Part shown: piece by piece, positions 10,922-21,642 of the stretch
Layout of the letters: the number at the start of each line of letters is the position of its first letter
Numbering within the stretch: the first letter of the stretch is position 1
NCBI GenBank assembly: GCA_015179125.1
Contig: WHVA01000078.1
Location: 1 to 64,000, forward strand
Source: Gautieria morchelliformis
Lineage: Eukaryota; Basidiomycota; Agaricomycetes; Gomphales; Gomphaceae
DNA length: 64,000 nt
Reading direction: 5' to 3'
Position numbers and translations under genes: made by a program
The notes under the pieces: model-generated
The model's database searches: none
Told to the model about the DNA's origin: nothing
What the model saw: only the letters and a program-made list of their open reading frames with translations

Positions 10922-13272
10922 TGTCATGACGCGTTTATTTCCCATACTCAGAAGCTCAGTTTCCCTATTTTCTCACCCCACCTTCGTGTTCGTTCCGATC
11001 ACCATTGTTATGTTCGGCAACCAACTCTCACTGTTCGCGCCAACTACCATAGCCGCGCCGTCAAACACACTCTCGATGTCCTGAGACTGGCTCGGCAGTC
11101 ATCACTGGGCCTACCACCTCCTCTGCTCGACCCTCTTCTGATGGTGCCCGAATAGTTGGGTTGTCATGACCTGTGCATTTCCTGCACCTTGGTACCCCCA
11201 TTTTCCCTTTCGCTACTCCTCCCCAGTATTCGCTTGGCTTCGCCCTCCACCTCGACCTCTCCTCCCCTATGTCACCTCTGTTCACCCTTCCTTGCATTTC
11301 GCTGAACAGCTATTCGCTGCTCGCATCATTCGCCAGCAGGCACACCATCAAAAACGATTGATACCATTCACCTGGCATGATGGTCCATCATTAACCCCAT
11401 CGTCTTCTTAAATCCAACCCCATTGGGCGTTCGTATGGTCAGAGTATGTTCACAGGACATCCCCTCCATAGGCCGTGTGGAATCAACCCAGTAGACCAAG
11501 AGTCCGTGCAGGGTAGCATGTACGCGGGTCCCAAGACATGGTTTTGTCCATAAATGCCTTCGCCACCTCTACTCTCCGTGTTTTCATGTTTTCCCTCTTC
11601 TTACATTCTATTGTATGTTTATTTCATCTATGTTGTATCATGACTGCGCACCCCTATCCAACCCTGACTTGTGACGGCCTCTTTCCTATTCGCTGATACC
11701 TTACGAGCATTCGATATAAGTAGTTTACATTCGCATGTATATTCCCCAGTTCAATTATCATACGTCGTCCATCTTGTGCAAACTTGACCTCGCTGTGATC
11801 ATCGTCTTGAGCCTTTCCTTGAAGATCTCTATCTTCAACCAGCCAAGGACTTAGGCATCACTGGTGAGTTCTCATACTTCATCTTCGTTACCTTAGCCTT
11901 CGAACTACTTTCTGTGCTGTTGGCAAAGGGCTCTGAAGGAGCACCTTCGCCAGCGAAGGGTCCATCGAAACTTAGACAGCCCTTCCGCGATATCTTGCAC
12001 GTTACGTCGTCAAGTGCTGCGAGCTATTTCGCTACGACTGTAGATAGGGCGAGCCCCGTTCGGGCAACCCTCTTGTTTCGTGAACATTCATCGGTTCACT
12101 TATTCACCGAATGGCATACTTATTCGCACAAGTTATTCGTTTTAGATTAAAATGTTAATTAGTGCCTTTTTATCAAATGAAATCTGTTGCTTAGTGGTTG
12201 AAACCACTATATTCGCCTCCCCTCTGTGTGCTGACTAAGCTCTTTGGGGTGCGTACAACACTGATGAATGAGGGTCACGTGACCGTGTCGTCAGAAGAAC
12301 AGTGTCGATCCAAGGGATAGTCAAATCAAAAGCGTTCGCTTTTAAGGTAGTATAGAGTAAACAGTGATAGTAGACTCTCAACGAAGATTTGGAATAAACC
12401 GTTAAGAACTGAGCTCTGTAACTATCAGACAAGATTACAGCAATTTCAGGAGGCAGAAAAATCGATTCTGGATAATTTTGTTCATACATTCGTGCTAGCT
12501 ATTTATACTATTTTAGTAGTAAGTACTAGTACTCAAGATACTAGATAAATGGGTCGGGAAGGCTGTTTGTAACTAGGGAGTGACTAATTAATAGTCATAA
12601 TGTCATGGGGTGATGGGGATGATGTTAGGATTCTCTGGGCTTTGGAGCAAGGGTCTATACCTAGTATACAAAGCCCCTGTCAACATAATACTGAGATAAT
12701 AGCCAGTGAGACGTGTCATGGAGCTAGAATAGAGAATGATACTATATTTGCCCTGCCTAGCATAAATGCTAGGCTTGGAGATGGGGCCGCTGTCTCTGTG
12801 CCTCTCTTGTGTGGCAGCTGATTGAGTATATGTGTTGCAGATGACTTTCTCAGGTCACTCCACAACACCCTGTACCCCTGCGCAGTCTACTATTCTCTGC
12901 GGCGTTTGGTGCCCGTACCCCTCGGTACCTATGGCCTGGCGCCTGTCGACGTCATGGCTGATACCATCACCCGATAGGCGCGCCGTCCCTGATCGACCGC
13001 ACGTGGCCGACGCTCGAACTCCTGTATACTACCCGATCTATGGGTAATATAGCGTGTCGTAAGATTCGTGTGATCGTCGTTTGCGCCGACGTCTATCGTG
13101 AATGTAGTTTGTGTTTCTTTTGATTTTTTTGTTTTGATTTTCTCTTCCCTTTTTTTATTAGTTTCTTTTTATATAAATGATTTGAGTAAGATAATTGCGT
13201 TTATCACAACAATTCGGACATTCACTGTGTTCACTAATACACGATATTAACGTCTAAAAACCAATCTTGACA
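10922..13272 (+). mobile_element. Solo LTR-B inserted into E2
   Basis: TGTCATGACGCG...CTTGACA flanked by a perfect five-base target duplication, GAGGT (10917-10921 and 13273-13277). It has the double head (second at 11162), a TATA-like box near 11716 and AGTTCAATTAT at 11748-11758. It is interrupted by the insert at 12140-13212. Without that insert it is about 1.27 kb. Confidence 0.9.
12140..13212. mobile_element. Unclassified 1.07 kb insertion in the solo LTR
   Basis: LTR sequence stops at ATTCG (12135-12139) and resumes at ATTCG (13213-13217), which marks a five-base target duplication. The insert starts TTTTAGATTAAAATG and ends with TTATCACAACA. No protein of known type is encoded. It has a perfect stem AGTGGTT-GA-AACCACT near 12190-12210, a CACGTG palindrome near 12280 and a T-rich right end. 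The termini are not obvious inverted repeats and not a clean TG...CA, so its class is open. Confidence 0.7.
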
Positions 13273-14053
13273 GAGGTCTTCGTTGCCTGACCTTTGGAGC
13301 CACTACCATTGGTAGACTTGATCTTTGGGCAGTCCTTGACTATGTGGCCCTTGGTGCCACAGAGCAGGCAAAGGCCTTGGTCGATCCAACATTGTCGTTC
13401 ATCAGGAAGTAGTTTACCGTCTTTCCTGAGCTTGCTCAAGATGTCAGGCTGGCTTCTGTTGTTGGCCGAGGTGTTGTTGTTGGAGCTTTTGCTGTTGTTG
13501 TTAGTCTTGTTGCGGTTCTTGTTGTTGTTAGAACCACTGGAAGACTGATTGTTATTAGCGGCATTGTTGCTGGACTGATTAGTGGAGCGTGCAAGTTGAG
13601 GTTTACGACCATTGGCCATAGCATCGTATTCCTTACGCTCCCAATAATGGCTGTCACATTCCAGCGTGAAGTTTCTAAGCTCGGCGAGGCTGCGGAATCA
13701 AGGGAAGTGAAGTAGGTCATCCTTGATTCATTTGGCCAGGCCTCTATAAGCAAAGTGTCGGAGTGCAGCATTGTTCCATTGAGTCCAAGTTGAAGCTCGG
13801 GAGAAGTCGATAAAGAATCGTGCTGCTTTGTGGTGCTCTTTCATAATGACTTTCTTGAGATTGATCTTGGCTTGGGCGGCATTGTCATAGGGGCTGAAGT
13901 TGAGCTCAAGCTCAGGTTTGAAATCTCCCGGTCCTCAAGCCAATCTGACTCAGGTTGGACTTTGCCGAGGATCGCAGGTTCAAAATACTGGAGAGCTGAA
14001 CCAGATAGGTAAGAGATAGCATACTGTACCTTCGATGCCCCAGTCTTGAAAGC

Positions 14054-15524
14054 TGTTTTGGAACCCTTCAAGACTTTGGTGTTATTGCTAACACTTCAAT
14101 CTATCAGAACGTGTCGTTTACGAGACTCAAAGAATATTAAACAATGCTGCAGCACAACTCCGGAAATAATTTAATATTTGTACCTTGGTTGCAATCCGCG
14201 TAAAAACTAGTCCAAGTTAATACGGATGGAAGGCAATACGTTTCTTAGCAGCACTGAACAATAAACTAAAAGAATGTAGGTTCAAGGACACTATCGGGGT
14301 CCAAGCGTATTCCAAAATATAAAGGAATGTACTTAGCAGGCGAGTTTATAAATGGACTGCCCTGATAATCTACCAGCGCACAGCAATAAAACGAGAGGCA
14401 AAGAATAGAATCTAAAGCGGCTTTTACAAGTAACAGGAATTGACTTGTGAAAGATATTAACCAGGAAAATCAACTGATCAACTCTCTTGGGTATTGGAGT
14501 GCGAATGGCAAGACTATCAATTGACAGACTCACTCTGTAGAATTACACCCGGAGGATTAGTCTAGGTGGCTAAGCAGAAAAGTATCTACTTAACAAGGAA
14601 TTAGACACTAAAGTAAGTGAATAACCCTAGCTGGGGTTAGCAGCTTAGTAAGATGCAAGTCACACGAGTCACGTGTAGGATAGAAGCAGTAGATTGCTAG
14701 ATTGGATCAAGGAGGTCAGAATGGCCTCCTTTTATATTGTAAAATACACAGGATTACGTAAAATGGGGTTCTTCTATCTATTAGGCGAGTGATGTCATAA
14801 GTAAATATTTGCACTGCTGAAACACACCCTCGTAACTATTGCGGCGTGTTTGTGCAAAGAAATTGGAAATAGATAGCCAATCACCTTCCCTGGTTTGCAC
14901 AGCCTTACACAGCCTTTCACAGCCTTGCACTGCCCTGCACAGCCCTGCACAGCCGCTATGACATCAAGGGGCCTATTTGGTGTCGTAGCGTTGCGTTTGG
15001 AGGATCCTTCATCCAATAGGCTTTATCAAACCTGCACCTTAGTTTTGGCTTTGTACATCTTTGTGTGACTTTGTACGCAGCCTTGCACAGCCATGGTTGC
15101 TATGATGCAAGTCATGTGCCAGCTGGGTTTGAATTGCACAGGCTTGTGTAAGCGGTAGGGGACACATTCAGACTCAGTGGCTGAGTTTGAGTGAGCCGAG
15201 GTACCGGAGTTGTAGGTGCTTGAGTGCCTGTAACTCCGAGTTTACGGTTCGTGGGAAGCTCCAGTCGGAGTTTGAAACTGAGTGGCTGTGGCAGAGTTGT
15301 GGACGTGTGTGGGTTCATAACTCTGCCTGACAGAATAAGGAGTTTTTGAGCCAGGGAAGCCAAGTTAAATGGCGAAAAAATAAGAGGAAATTCAAGGAAT
15401 ATTTGAATAGAGTTCTCCCAACAATAGCCACGTGTATTAGCTACTATCAGCTGGGAAAACAGGGTTTTAAAGCGATTTTAATCCTTTTTTCGCGAGGCTT
15501 TTCATTAGCAACGGTTCCCACACA
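14054..15524 (-). mobile_element. 1.47 kb TG...CA element in the gag of E2 (solo LTR or short non-coding LTR element)
   Basis: The plus strand runs from TGTTTTGGAACC to GGTTCCCACACA and is flanked by AAAGC at 14049-14053 and 15525-15529. The imperfect inverted ends and five-base duplication fit an LTR-type insertion. On the minus strand a TATA-like run sits near 14735. A short tandem array built on CAGCC(T)TGCACAGCC lies around 14900-14955. No gag or pol was seen. It is much longer than the other LTRs here except LTR-B. Confidence 0.75.
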
Positions 15525-15720
15525 AAAGCATAGGGGCAATCTTGGAAGTTGAGTATGCATTGGAGGAAGAAGATGCGAAGCTTGGCCTGGTCAGTACCAT
15601 CATAAGTGTCTGGTTCCTTGACCTTGGCTTGGGCTTCGGGTTTGCAAGGTTTAGTGAGCTTTATGAATACTCGACGCATTAGCTCATTGTCCTCGAAGTC
15701 ACCGAGGTCTTCCGGTGGTA

Positions 15721-16645
15721 AGATAGCAGCAGTATAAACCGCCCACCCTCTAAGCGCCCATTAGTCATCTTAGGGTTAGGGTTCAGGCGGTGAAAATACA
15801 CAGGATGAAAGTTTCAAATTTTGGTAGAACATCCTGGTAGCTATGGTATATTACTTTGAGGCCTGATCTAAGCTGCTCCATGATTTAAATGTAAGATTGG
15901 ATTAACTAAAATGTCACCTCAGCAACAGTTTAGTAAATGAAGTTGCCGCATTCAATGTGATCTGGGACAAAAAATTGCAAAGTGCACAGTCCAACCAACG
16001 AACATAAACAAAGACAGGAATAATAAACCACTAAAACACAAGAGAGCCCAATGCAAATCAATCATATCTGTCTATTTAGGATGCTCCAAATATTTTATAT
16101 AATACTCTATAAGTGCACCCTTCTATTTCTACTAAATTTTGGTGCAGTTTGAAGACTCTACAAGCAGACACACAATGTATGTATTCAATCAGGGTCAAAG
16201 AAGGGAACGTACCTGTGTCTATGTGGGCATGGTATTGCCTACAGGATCCTTTTGTGGATTTGGCTTCGATACTCAGGATCTTGCGGATTACCAATCTGCT
16301 TGTTTGGGCTCCATCTCCCACGAAAAAATATTCAAACTCCGCCATTTGCTTATATAATGCGGCAAAAATCACTGGGACAGAAAATCGAACTTGTGTTCCC
16401 TGGACAGGGAATCTCGTTTTATGAATTTTGAAATGAAAAAAAAAATGAAAAAAAAAACATGTGATAGAAATTTTTATAAGCTTGATTTCAATTAAATAGC
16501 ACCATAGAGTTGTTGAATAGTGTCTTATGAATAAATCTATGGTCTTACTTTTTTAAAATTTTGAGTGTCTATAATTGGGAATGTGTTCTGGTGAGATGGC
16601 TTAGATGGGTGCTTAGAGGGTGTGCGGTTTATACTGCCGCTATCT
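15721..16645. mobile_element. Terminal-inverted-repeat element, 925 bp, TA target duplication
   Basis: The left end AGATAGC(A)GCAGTATAAACCGC and the right end match as inverted repeats over about 41 bases with three or four mismatches, and TA stands on both sides (15719-15720 and 16646-16647). This fits a non-autonomous Tc1/mariner-type DNA element, though TIR sequence alone does not settle the superfamily. An open stretch on the minus strand (16076-16372) reads like a piece of an unknown protein and may be captured sequence. Poly-A runs lie near 16437-16460. Confidence 0.8.
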
Positions 16646-16906
16646 TAGGTTTGGGAGGTCTTGATCGTTGTCAGAACCTCCAGAGCCATCACCTGGATCA
16701 CCTGAAGGGTCACTGGGGTTAGCCCTACCTTTGCCTTTATTACTAGGCTTGGCTGGGTCTGTGAGGGGTATGCCCGGGACAGTGGTGAATCGTCAGGGGC
16801 CTCGGAGAAACATCATTGTTCTGAGATACCCCGTAGGGTGCAGGAACAGGTCATCATAGACATAGTGAAGAAAGGGATACATTGGGTGTAAGCAGTCTGA
16901 AAATAC

Positions 16907-17426
16907 TGTTACGATGCGATCCTTCCTAAGGCAGACTGAGCTCAGGAGTGAAACCCAAGGTAAGGTCTGAGGTTACGGAGTGAGGTTCAGATGGGGAGGT
17001 CGTAGTGGGACTTGGCTTCAGCTTATGTGCTGCGCTGGCCCTACGTACGAGTCCCAACTTCGGAGGGAAACGAATAAGAGGCAAGGTTTGGCTTAAGAGG
17101 CGAGGACTTAGAAACTAGCTAAGGATCAAAGGGTATGATAGTTGATTTTCAGACTGAAGAGTAGGAATGCATACAAGGGGTTTATATATGGGCAAGAGTA
17201 ATGGTCAGGGGCGAGCATATACAGGGGAATCAGGGCAAGGTCAATATACTAATGATGTGTGATGGAACGGGATAGGTAACTAAGGGAACTCGGGCATGGA
17301 ATCAAGCTCGGATATGAGCTCGGGCTTGGGCTTAGAATCACAGGACTTGGGCACAAGTATCACAAGGCTTGGGCTCAGAAAAAAGGTTGTACCGGTAAGT
17401 AACCGGCCAAAGGCCAGGGTCTTACA
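16907..17426 (-). repeat. LTR-D, inferred 5' LTR of E2
   Basis: It begins TGTTACGATGCG and ends GTCTTACA. It lies directly upstream of the E2 gag start on the minus strand. A related copy sits in the hAT relic at about 30060-30430. It shares a conserved block (TTGGCTTCAGCTT...TGCTGCGCC) with the other minus-oriented LTRs in the window. The outer boundary at 17426 is less certain than the inner one. Confidence 0.65.
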
Positions 17427-17442
17427 CCAAACAACACATTTC

Positions 17443-17515
17443 ATTGCACAAGCTGTTTGGGCATTTACTGTGTTCACTAATACACGATATTAATGCCTAA
17501 CATCCAATCTTGACA
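17443..17515 (+). repeat. LTR-B tail fragment
   Basis: About 70 bases matching the 3' end of LTR-B (CACTAATACACGATATTAA then TCTTGACA). The rest of this copy is absent. Confidence 0.75.
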
Positions 17516-18131
17516 ACAAGGGCTTCTAACCCTGGGAGATATAGATCCAGCTTCCTGGTTCTTTGTATTTGATATCATGGATGGACAAATTCTATACCAT
17601 ACAAGGACATTTTTAAGTATTTAGTAATTGCGTGGTTACCACAATAGGTAGGATTTCTTGAAGTGGTGGAGTGGTTTTTTAGCCTCAGGTGTTTCCATGA
17701 GTGTCTATCTTATCTAGAACCATTTTCAGGCATTGTGTTTTGAACATGTCGTTGTCATGTTTAGCTTATGCTTTCTCCCTAGGGAATCTGTTCCTCCTTT
17801 GTGGTCCTTGTTCATAATTGACAAGGTTTCTGATGGTCGAAGGTACCTCATTTTTAAGGGGGGATACTAGAGCCTTTCCCTGGAGTGCTAAAGTGTATAG
17901 TTCTACAGTCGTCTTGGCTTATTTTAGTTTTTGCAGTTCACTTCCAGTCGGTCACCTATTGTCTTTGGAAATTATATGTGATCCATCCTTGACTAATTTA
18001 ATGCGTTGATTGAACTCGAAGTTGTAGGTGATAATACAAGAGGTGCGTGCAGGAAGCCAATCATTGTTGTACATATTGCAGTGTGTTGCCTGGTCGTGTG
18101 TATGTGACTCCTGTCCTTTAATCTCTACTGC
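17516..18131. other. No gene seen
   Basis: Moderately AT-rich sequence without a convincing coding frame. It may be the 3' part of the unrecognised minus-strand gene fragment that follows. Confidence 0.4.
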
Positions 18132-19134
18132 TCATTGGATGCGTGCCGAGCAGCTTTCCCTTTTGTGGTGTGGGAGGTCATTATGGAAGGGGGGCAGAGG
18201 GGACCATTGTGTAGACTTTTCCTTTTGTAGGGCGAGATGGGCCTCACGGTGGTGGATATTGCCATTGAAAGAGTCAAAACTTTCTCCTTGTTTCCTGATG
18301 TGATTATGGCTTAGGGACAAGTGGACTTCAACAAGAGCCCCGTTGAGTATTTTGGAAGTTTGCTCAGCGGGTACTAGATCGTTCTGGTTGTATGCTGGGA
18401 GGAGGTTAACTGAATAATGGGTTTTGATATGATTGAACTTTTCTTTAAACTCGCTTGGGACAGGGTAGGCGTAGTGTCGTTGTTGACAGTCAATTGCCAA
18501 GACGAGCCCTTGTTGTCTCACGCTTATGATGCATTTGTTAATAGGGGGGTATCGAAAAAAAAAAAAAGGGGGGAGGGGGGGATTACATTTACTTGTGAAA
18601 TCTTCTAGGTAACAGTGGGGAAGGACAGGTGTCCGCTAAAATGATAAACCATCAAACATTGTTTATTACATGGAACAGGCTGGTCTACATACTCTTTTCT
18701 TGAACACTGCCAAGCTTGCGATGATACGTTGTTCGGCGTCCATGGATTCGAGCCAGTATTGATGATCATGAGTTTTGGATATTCTTTCCTGCAAAATGTG
18801 GAATAGGTGTATTGCTTTTTCGCATACCCCTTTTAGCAGAGTGTTGTTGGGAGGGGCACACATCATTCTATACTTTGTTTTCTCCATCATTCCTATGTTA
18901 CCCAAGTATGCGCCCAGCAGACCTACAAAAAGGCTAGGGGGAGGAGGAAAGTATATGATGTTGATGACATAAGGAATCCTTACCAAATGGGAGTTATCTT
19001 CATGGGGAACACAAACATGGCTTCTTGTTTTTCTGTCCTGTCAAAGTTAATGTCCGAGTTACCAATGGCTTCCCACTTTATGTTGTCTATGATCTCGTCA
19101 TTGTCGACAAAGAAAGGGAACTCCTTCATGGCAT
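18132..19134 (-). pseudogene. Unrecognised gene fragment, several exons
   Basis: The minus strand has protein-like open blocks that look like spliced exons. An upstream block ends near 18987 at a GTAAGG donor. A short intron ends at CTAG near 18938, and a block of about 80 codons follows (LLGAYLGNIGMMEKTKYRMM region) to 18666. A further block from about 18560 to 18132 contains LNGALVEVHLSLSHNHIR and DSFNGNI. The blocks do not join into one clean frame by eye, and a purine-only tract (poly-A then poly-G) lies near 18553-18580. I do not recognise the family. The 5' side runs straight into the gag of the neighbouring Gypsy fossil, so the true start is missing. Confidence 0.4.
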
Positions 19135-20839
19135 TGTAGTTGTTGTTTCTAGAGTTAGTCTTCTTATTGTCCTTGTCAGACTTCCTGTCAGAAGACTTGT
19201 CATGCTTGCTCTGGGTGGAAGTTTCGTGAGCAATCTCAGAGTGTCATTCCCAATAGCATGCATCAATGGATTGAGCGAGGTTGTGGAGGTCCGTCAGAGT
19301 GGTCAGCTTTCTGACGCGGGCGATTTCATCCTTGATGTGGGGCAGAAGACCCCAATAAAACTGTCACCAGAGTGTGGCTTCTCCCCATTGAACTCGAGGA
19401 GCAAGCTGCTGGAACGTAACAATATATTTAGCTATCTTATGGGTGTTCATACGAAGCTTATCAAGTTTGTGTTCTGCATCAGCTTCCATATCAAAAGGTC
19501 CGAAGTTGTTGCAGAGTTTGGAAACGAAGTTGGGAAAATTGTGTGCCTAGTTGACAACGGCATAGGGATCCATGAAGGCCGGTTCAAAATAGTCAAGAGC
19601 CATGCCGCGGAGGTAAGAAAGGGCATAGTTGACCTTCTTCTCGTCATTGAAAGGGCATAGTTGACCTTCTTCTCGTCATTGGAAAAGGCATCAGGACAGT
19701 CGCAGAAGTTGAGCTGAAGCTGAACCAAAAAAGGCTGAAGATTCTTTGGGTCAGCAAACTTTGGTCTTGGAGTGCAGTGCTTGAGCCAGGCATTGGAGGC
19801 TACTGGCCAGCATGGCGATAGCCTGCGCAAGGTCTGGGGCTTGGGGTGGTGGAACTGGGTTGGTGGGATTTCAAGGTGGCAGACCGCCTGGAGGACCTAG
19901 AGGTGCTGGTGGTGGAGGTTGTGCTAAGTGTCAAAACTTGGTTGATTTCCATCATCACCTGGATTGCTGGGGTTTGAGTCAGAAACATCCTTGATGTGGC
20001 TTGGTGGAAGATGGTCAGTAAACAGGTCAGGATTGATTTGAGAGCTGGAAGGATCTGTGCATCTTGGTGATGCTGCAGACCTAAGTGCTCCAAAATAAGC
20101 GAGAGCTTCAACAGCTCCTGTGCAAGTTGAGGTAGCTGTTGTATGAGGAGGTATAGTGATCATTATTGGGTGGGAATCAGATAATACTGTTACGTATTGT
20201 GAATCCCAGAAGTTGGAAGTAGAAAGGACAGTGGCTTCAACTTATATGTTGTACCCCCAATGAACTATCGTCCTAAGTATTTCGGATTGGAAGTCGGAAA
20301 GTATCAAGATAAGTCAAGGTTGGAAACTCACTTGGGAGGTGGAAGGCAGAGAGGCAGAGGTCAAGAAGCGGAGGGGCAGAGGTCTTGCAATACTCACTGT
20401 GCTAAGAACAGGAGATAGAGCGAAGGGAATCACGTATCAAAGGTGATTATCTGATTGTAGAATTGCAAGCATACATGAGAGGGTTTTATACAAAAAGCTG
20501 AGGCAACATGTAATGTTGTACTACTAACGATGTTCTGAGGACAGTGGAAGTTGGATAAGATATATGGGGTAAGTAACTAATCAGGAACAAAGAACTACAG
20601 GGGTGCAGGGTAAAGTCAAGAACAATGGGCAAAAGAACAAGGGGACGGAAAGCATATTTGACACAATGGAACAATAGGACTCATATGGTCTTGCTGTGCT
20701 GCAAGTTGAGTCTGGAGGGTCCAAGTAATAGAGTCGAATGGGGAAAGGATATAACAAGGGGTGGGACTATCAGAAGTATTGGAATGTTGGAAATGAGGTG
20801 GAACTGAGTGTCAGAAGTCGGAATAGTACGGTTGTAACA
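19135..20839 (-). mobile_element. Ty3/Gypsy fossil (E5): LTR plus gag, minus strand
   Basis: LTR 20188-20839 (TGTTACGTATTG...GTTGTAACA on the plus strand), then on the minus strand the gag start near 20163 and gag sequence to about 19140, including the conserved block LQPFLVQLQLNF and a Lys/Asn-rich tail. It is the same family as E3 at 33343-39554, whose LTR (38864-39554) aligns with this one in reverse. Protease and pol are missing. It is broken, with several breaks. Confidence 0.8.
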
Positions 20840-21642
20840 CAGAGGAAGAAAGCTTTTTCAGATTGTGAGTTACCAAAACATGCTGTCAGATACTGTAGCT
20901 ACTGGCTTTTATGTTGGAAATAAGGGTGAGGGAAGACAGGAAGGATCATGATGGAAACTTCTAATACATACACAGGAAATAAACAAGAGTGAAGGGAGAC
21001 TACCTACAAGGTGCATAATGATGTCCTACATCTTGCCTACCATTTCTGAGGGGTCCGATGCTCTGCGAGCAGAGCTGAATACCAGGGGAGTGCTCCGGGA
21101 ACCGGGAGACCGCCAGAAAGAGCGGGTGGGGGAGCGGGTCTCAGAAGCCTTCAGGGATGCTCCAGACAGGCCTCGAAAGCAGAGGTGAAACGTGTGGAAT
21201 AGCTCAAAGAGGAATTGGAAGCGGGAGCGGCAATTATTAACTGAGGCAATAGCACTCTACTCAAGTTGGACCTCTTCGCGGTTACTACGGCATAGCATGT
21301 CGGGCATGGGCGGAGACGCCGCTCCTGGGCGCCTGGTTGACAGGTGAGCGCGAGGCGGGGGATCGCGATTGATGAGCTGGCGGGAAGCGCCCCTGATAGC
21401 CGAGGCCTGATATGGGAGCCTCATGGTGTTCTCGGGGGCCGGGCCGCGCGAGAGTGAGCACGCGGGATGTGGCAGCTGGCGGCTAGCGTGTGGCAGGTGG
21501 TGGCCACGCCCCGCGCACGCTAGGCCCGATTCATACCGCGCTATCATGCGGATGCGGATACGCGCGCGGGTGTGACTGTGACGCGCTGCTGCGCCTGCCG
21601 GCCCCAGACTCTCTTCGCTCCCACCACCACCAGGCGCACGAC
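20840..21642. other. Upstream region of the GC-rich zinc-module gene
   Basis: No gene seen. Base composition rises sharply in GC from about 21050 towards the start codon at 21643. No clear TATA box was found. A GTG-initiated reading from 21490 is open in the same frame but has no ATG, so it is treated as 5' leader. Confidence 0.4.

Larger units (their letters stand above)
9309..17426 (-). mobile_element. Ty3/Gypsy fossil on the minus strand (E2), split by nested insertions
   Basis: Read from the right: 5' LTR 16907-17426; gag start about 16650-16860 and 15525-15720; gag C-terminal part with a CCHC zinc knuckle (CLLCGTKGHIVKDC) 13273-14053; aspartic protease and start of reverse transcriptase about 9948-10823; more reverse transcriptase to 9309, where it meets the 3' LTR of E1. 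Four gaps in it are later insertions: 15721-16645, 14054-15524, and the solo LTR 10922-13272, which itself holds 12140-13212. Its 3' half is absent. It is broken, with several visible breaks, and is older than everything inserted into it. Confidence 0.85.

Noticed and set aside
12276-12287. GGTCACGTGACC as a gene regulatory site
   Set aside because: It lies inside the unclassified insertion with no gene nearby.
15770-15783. TTAGGGTTAGGGTT as a possible interstitial telomere
   Set aside because: Only two units, inside a TIR element. Too short to mean more than chance.
21490-21642. N-terminal extension of the zinc-module gene
   Set aside because: The frame is open but begins at GTG. The first in-frame ATG is at 21643, so this is treated as leader.
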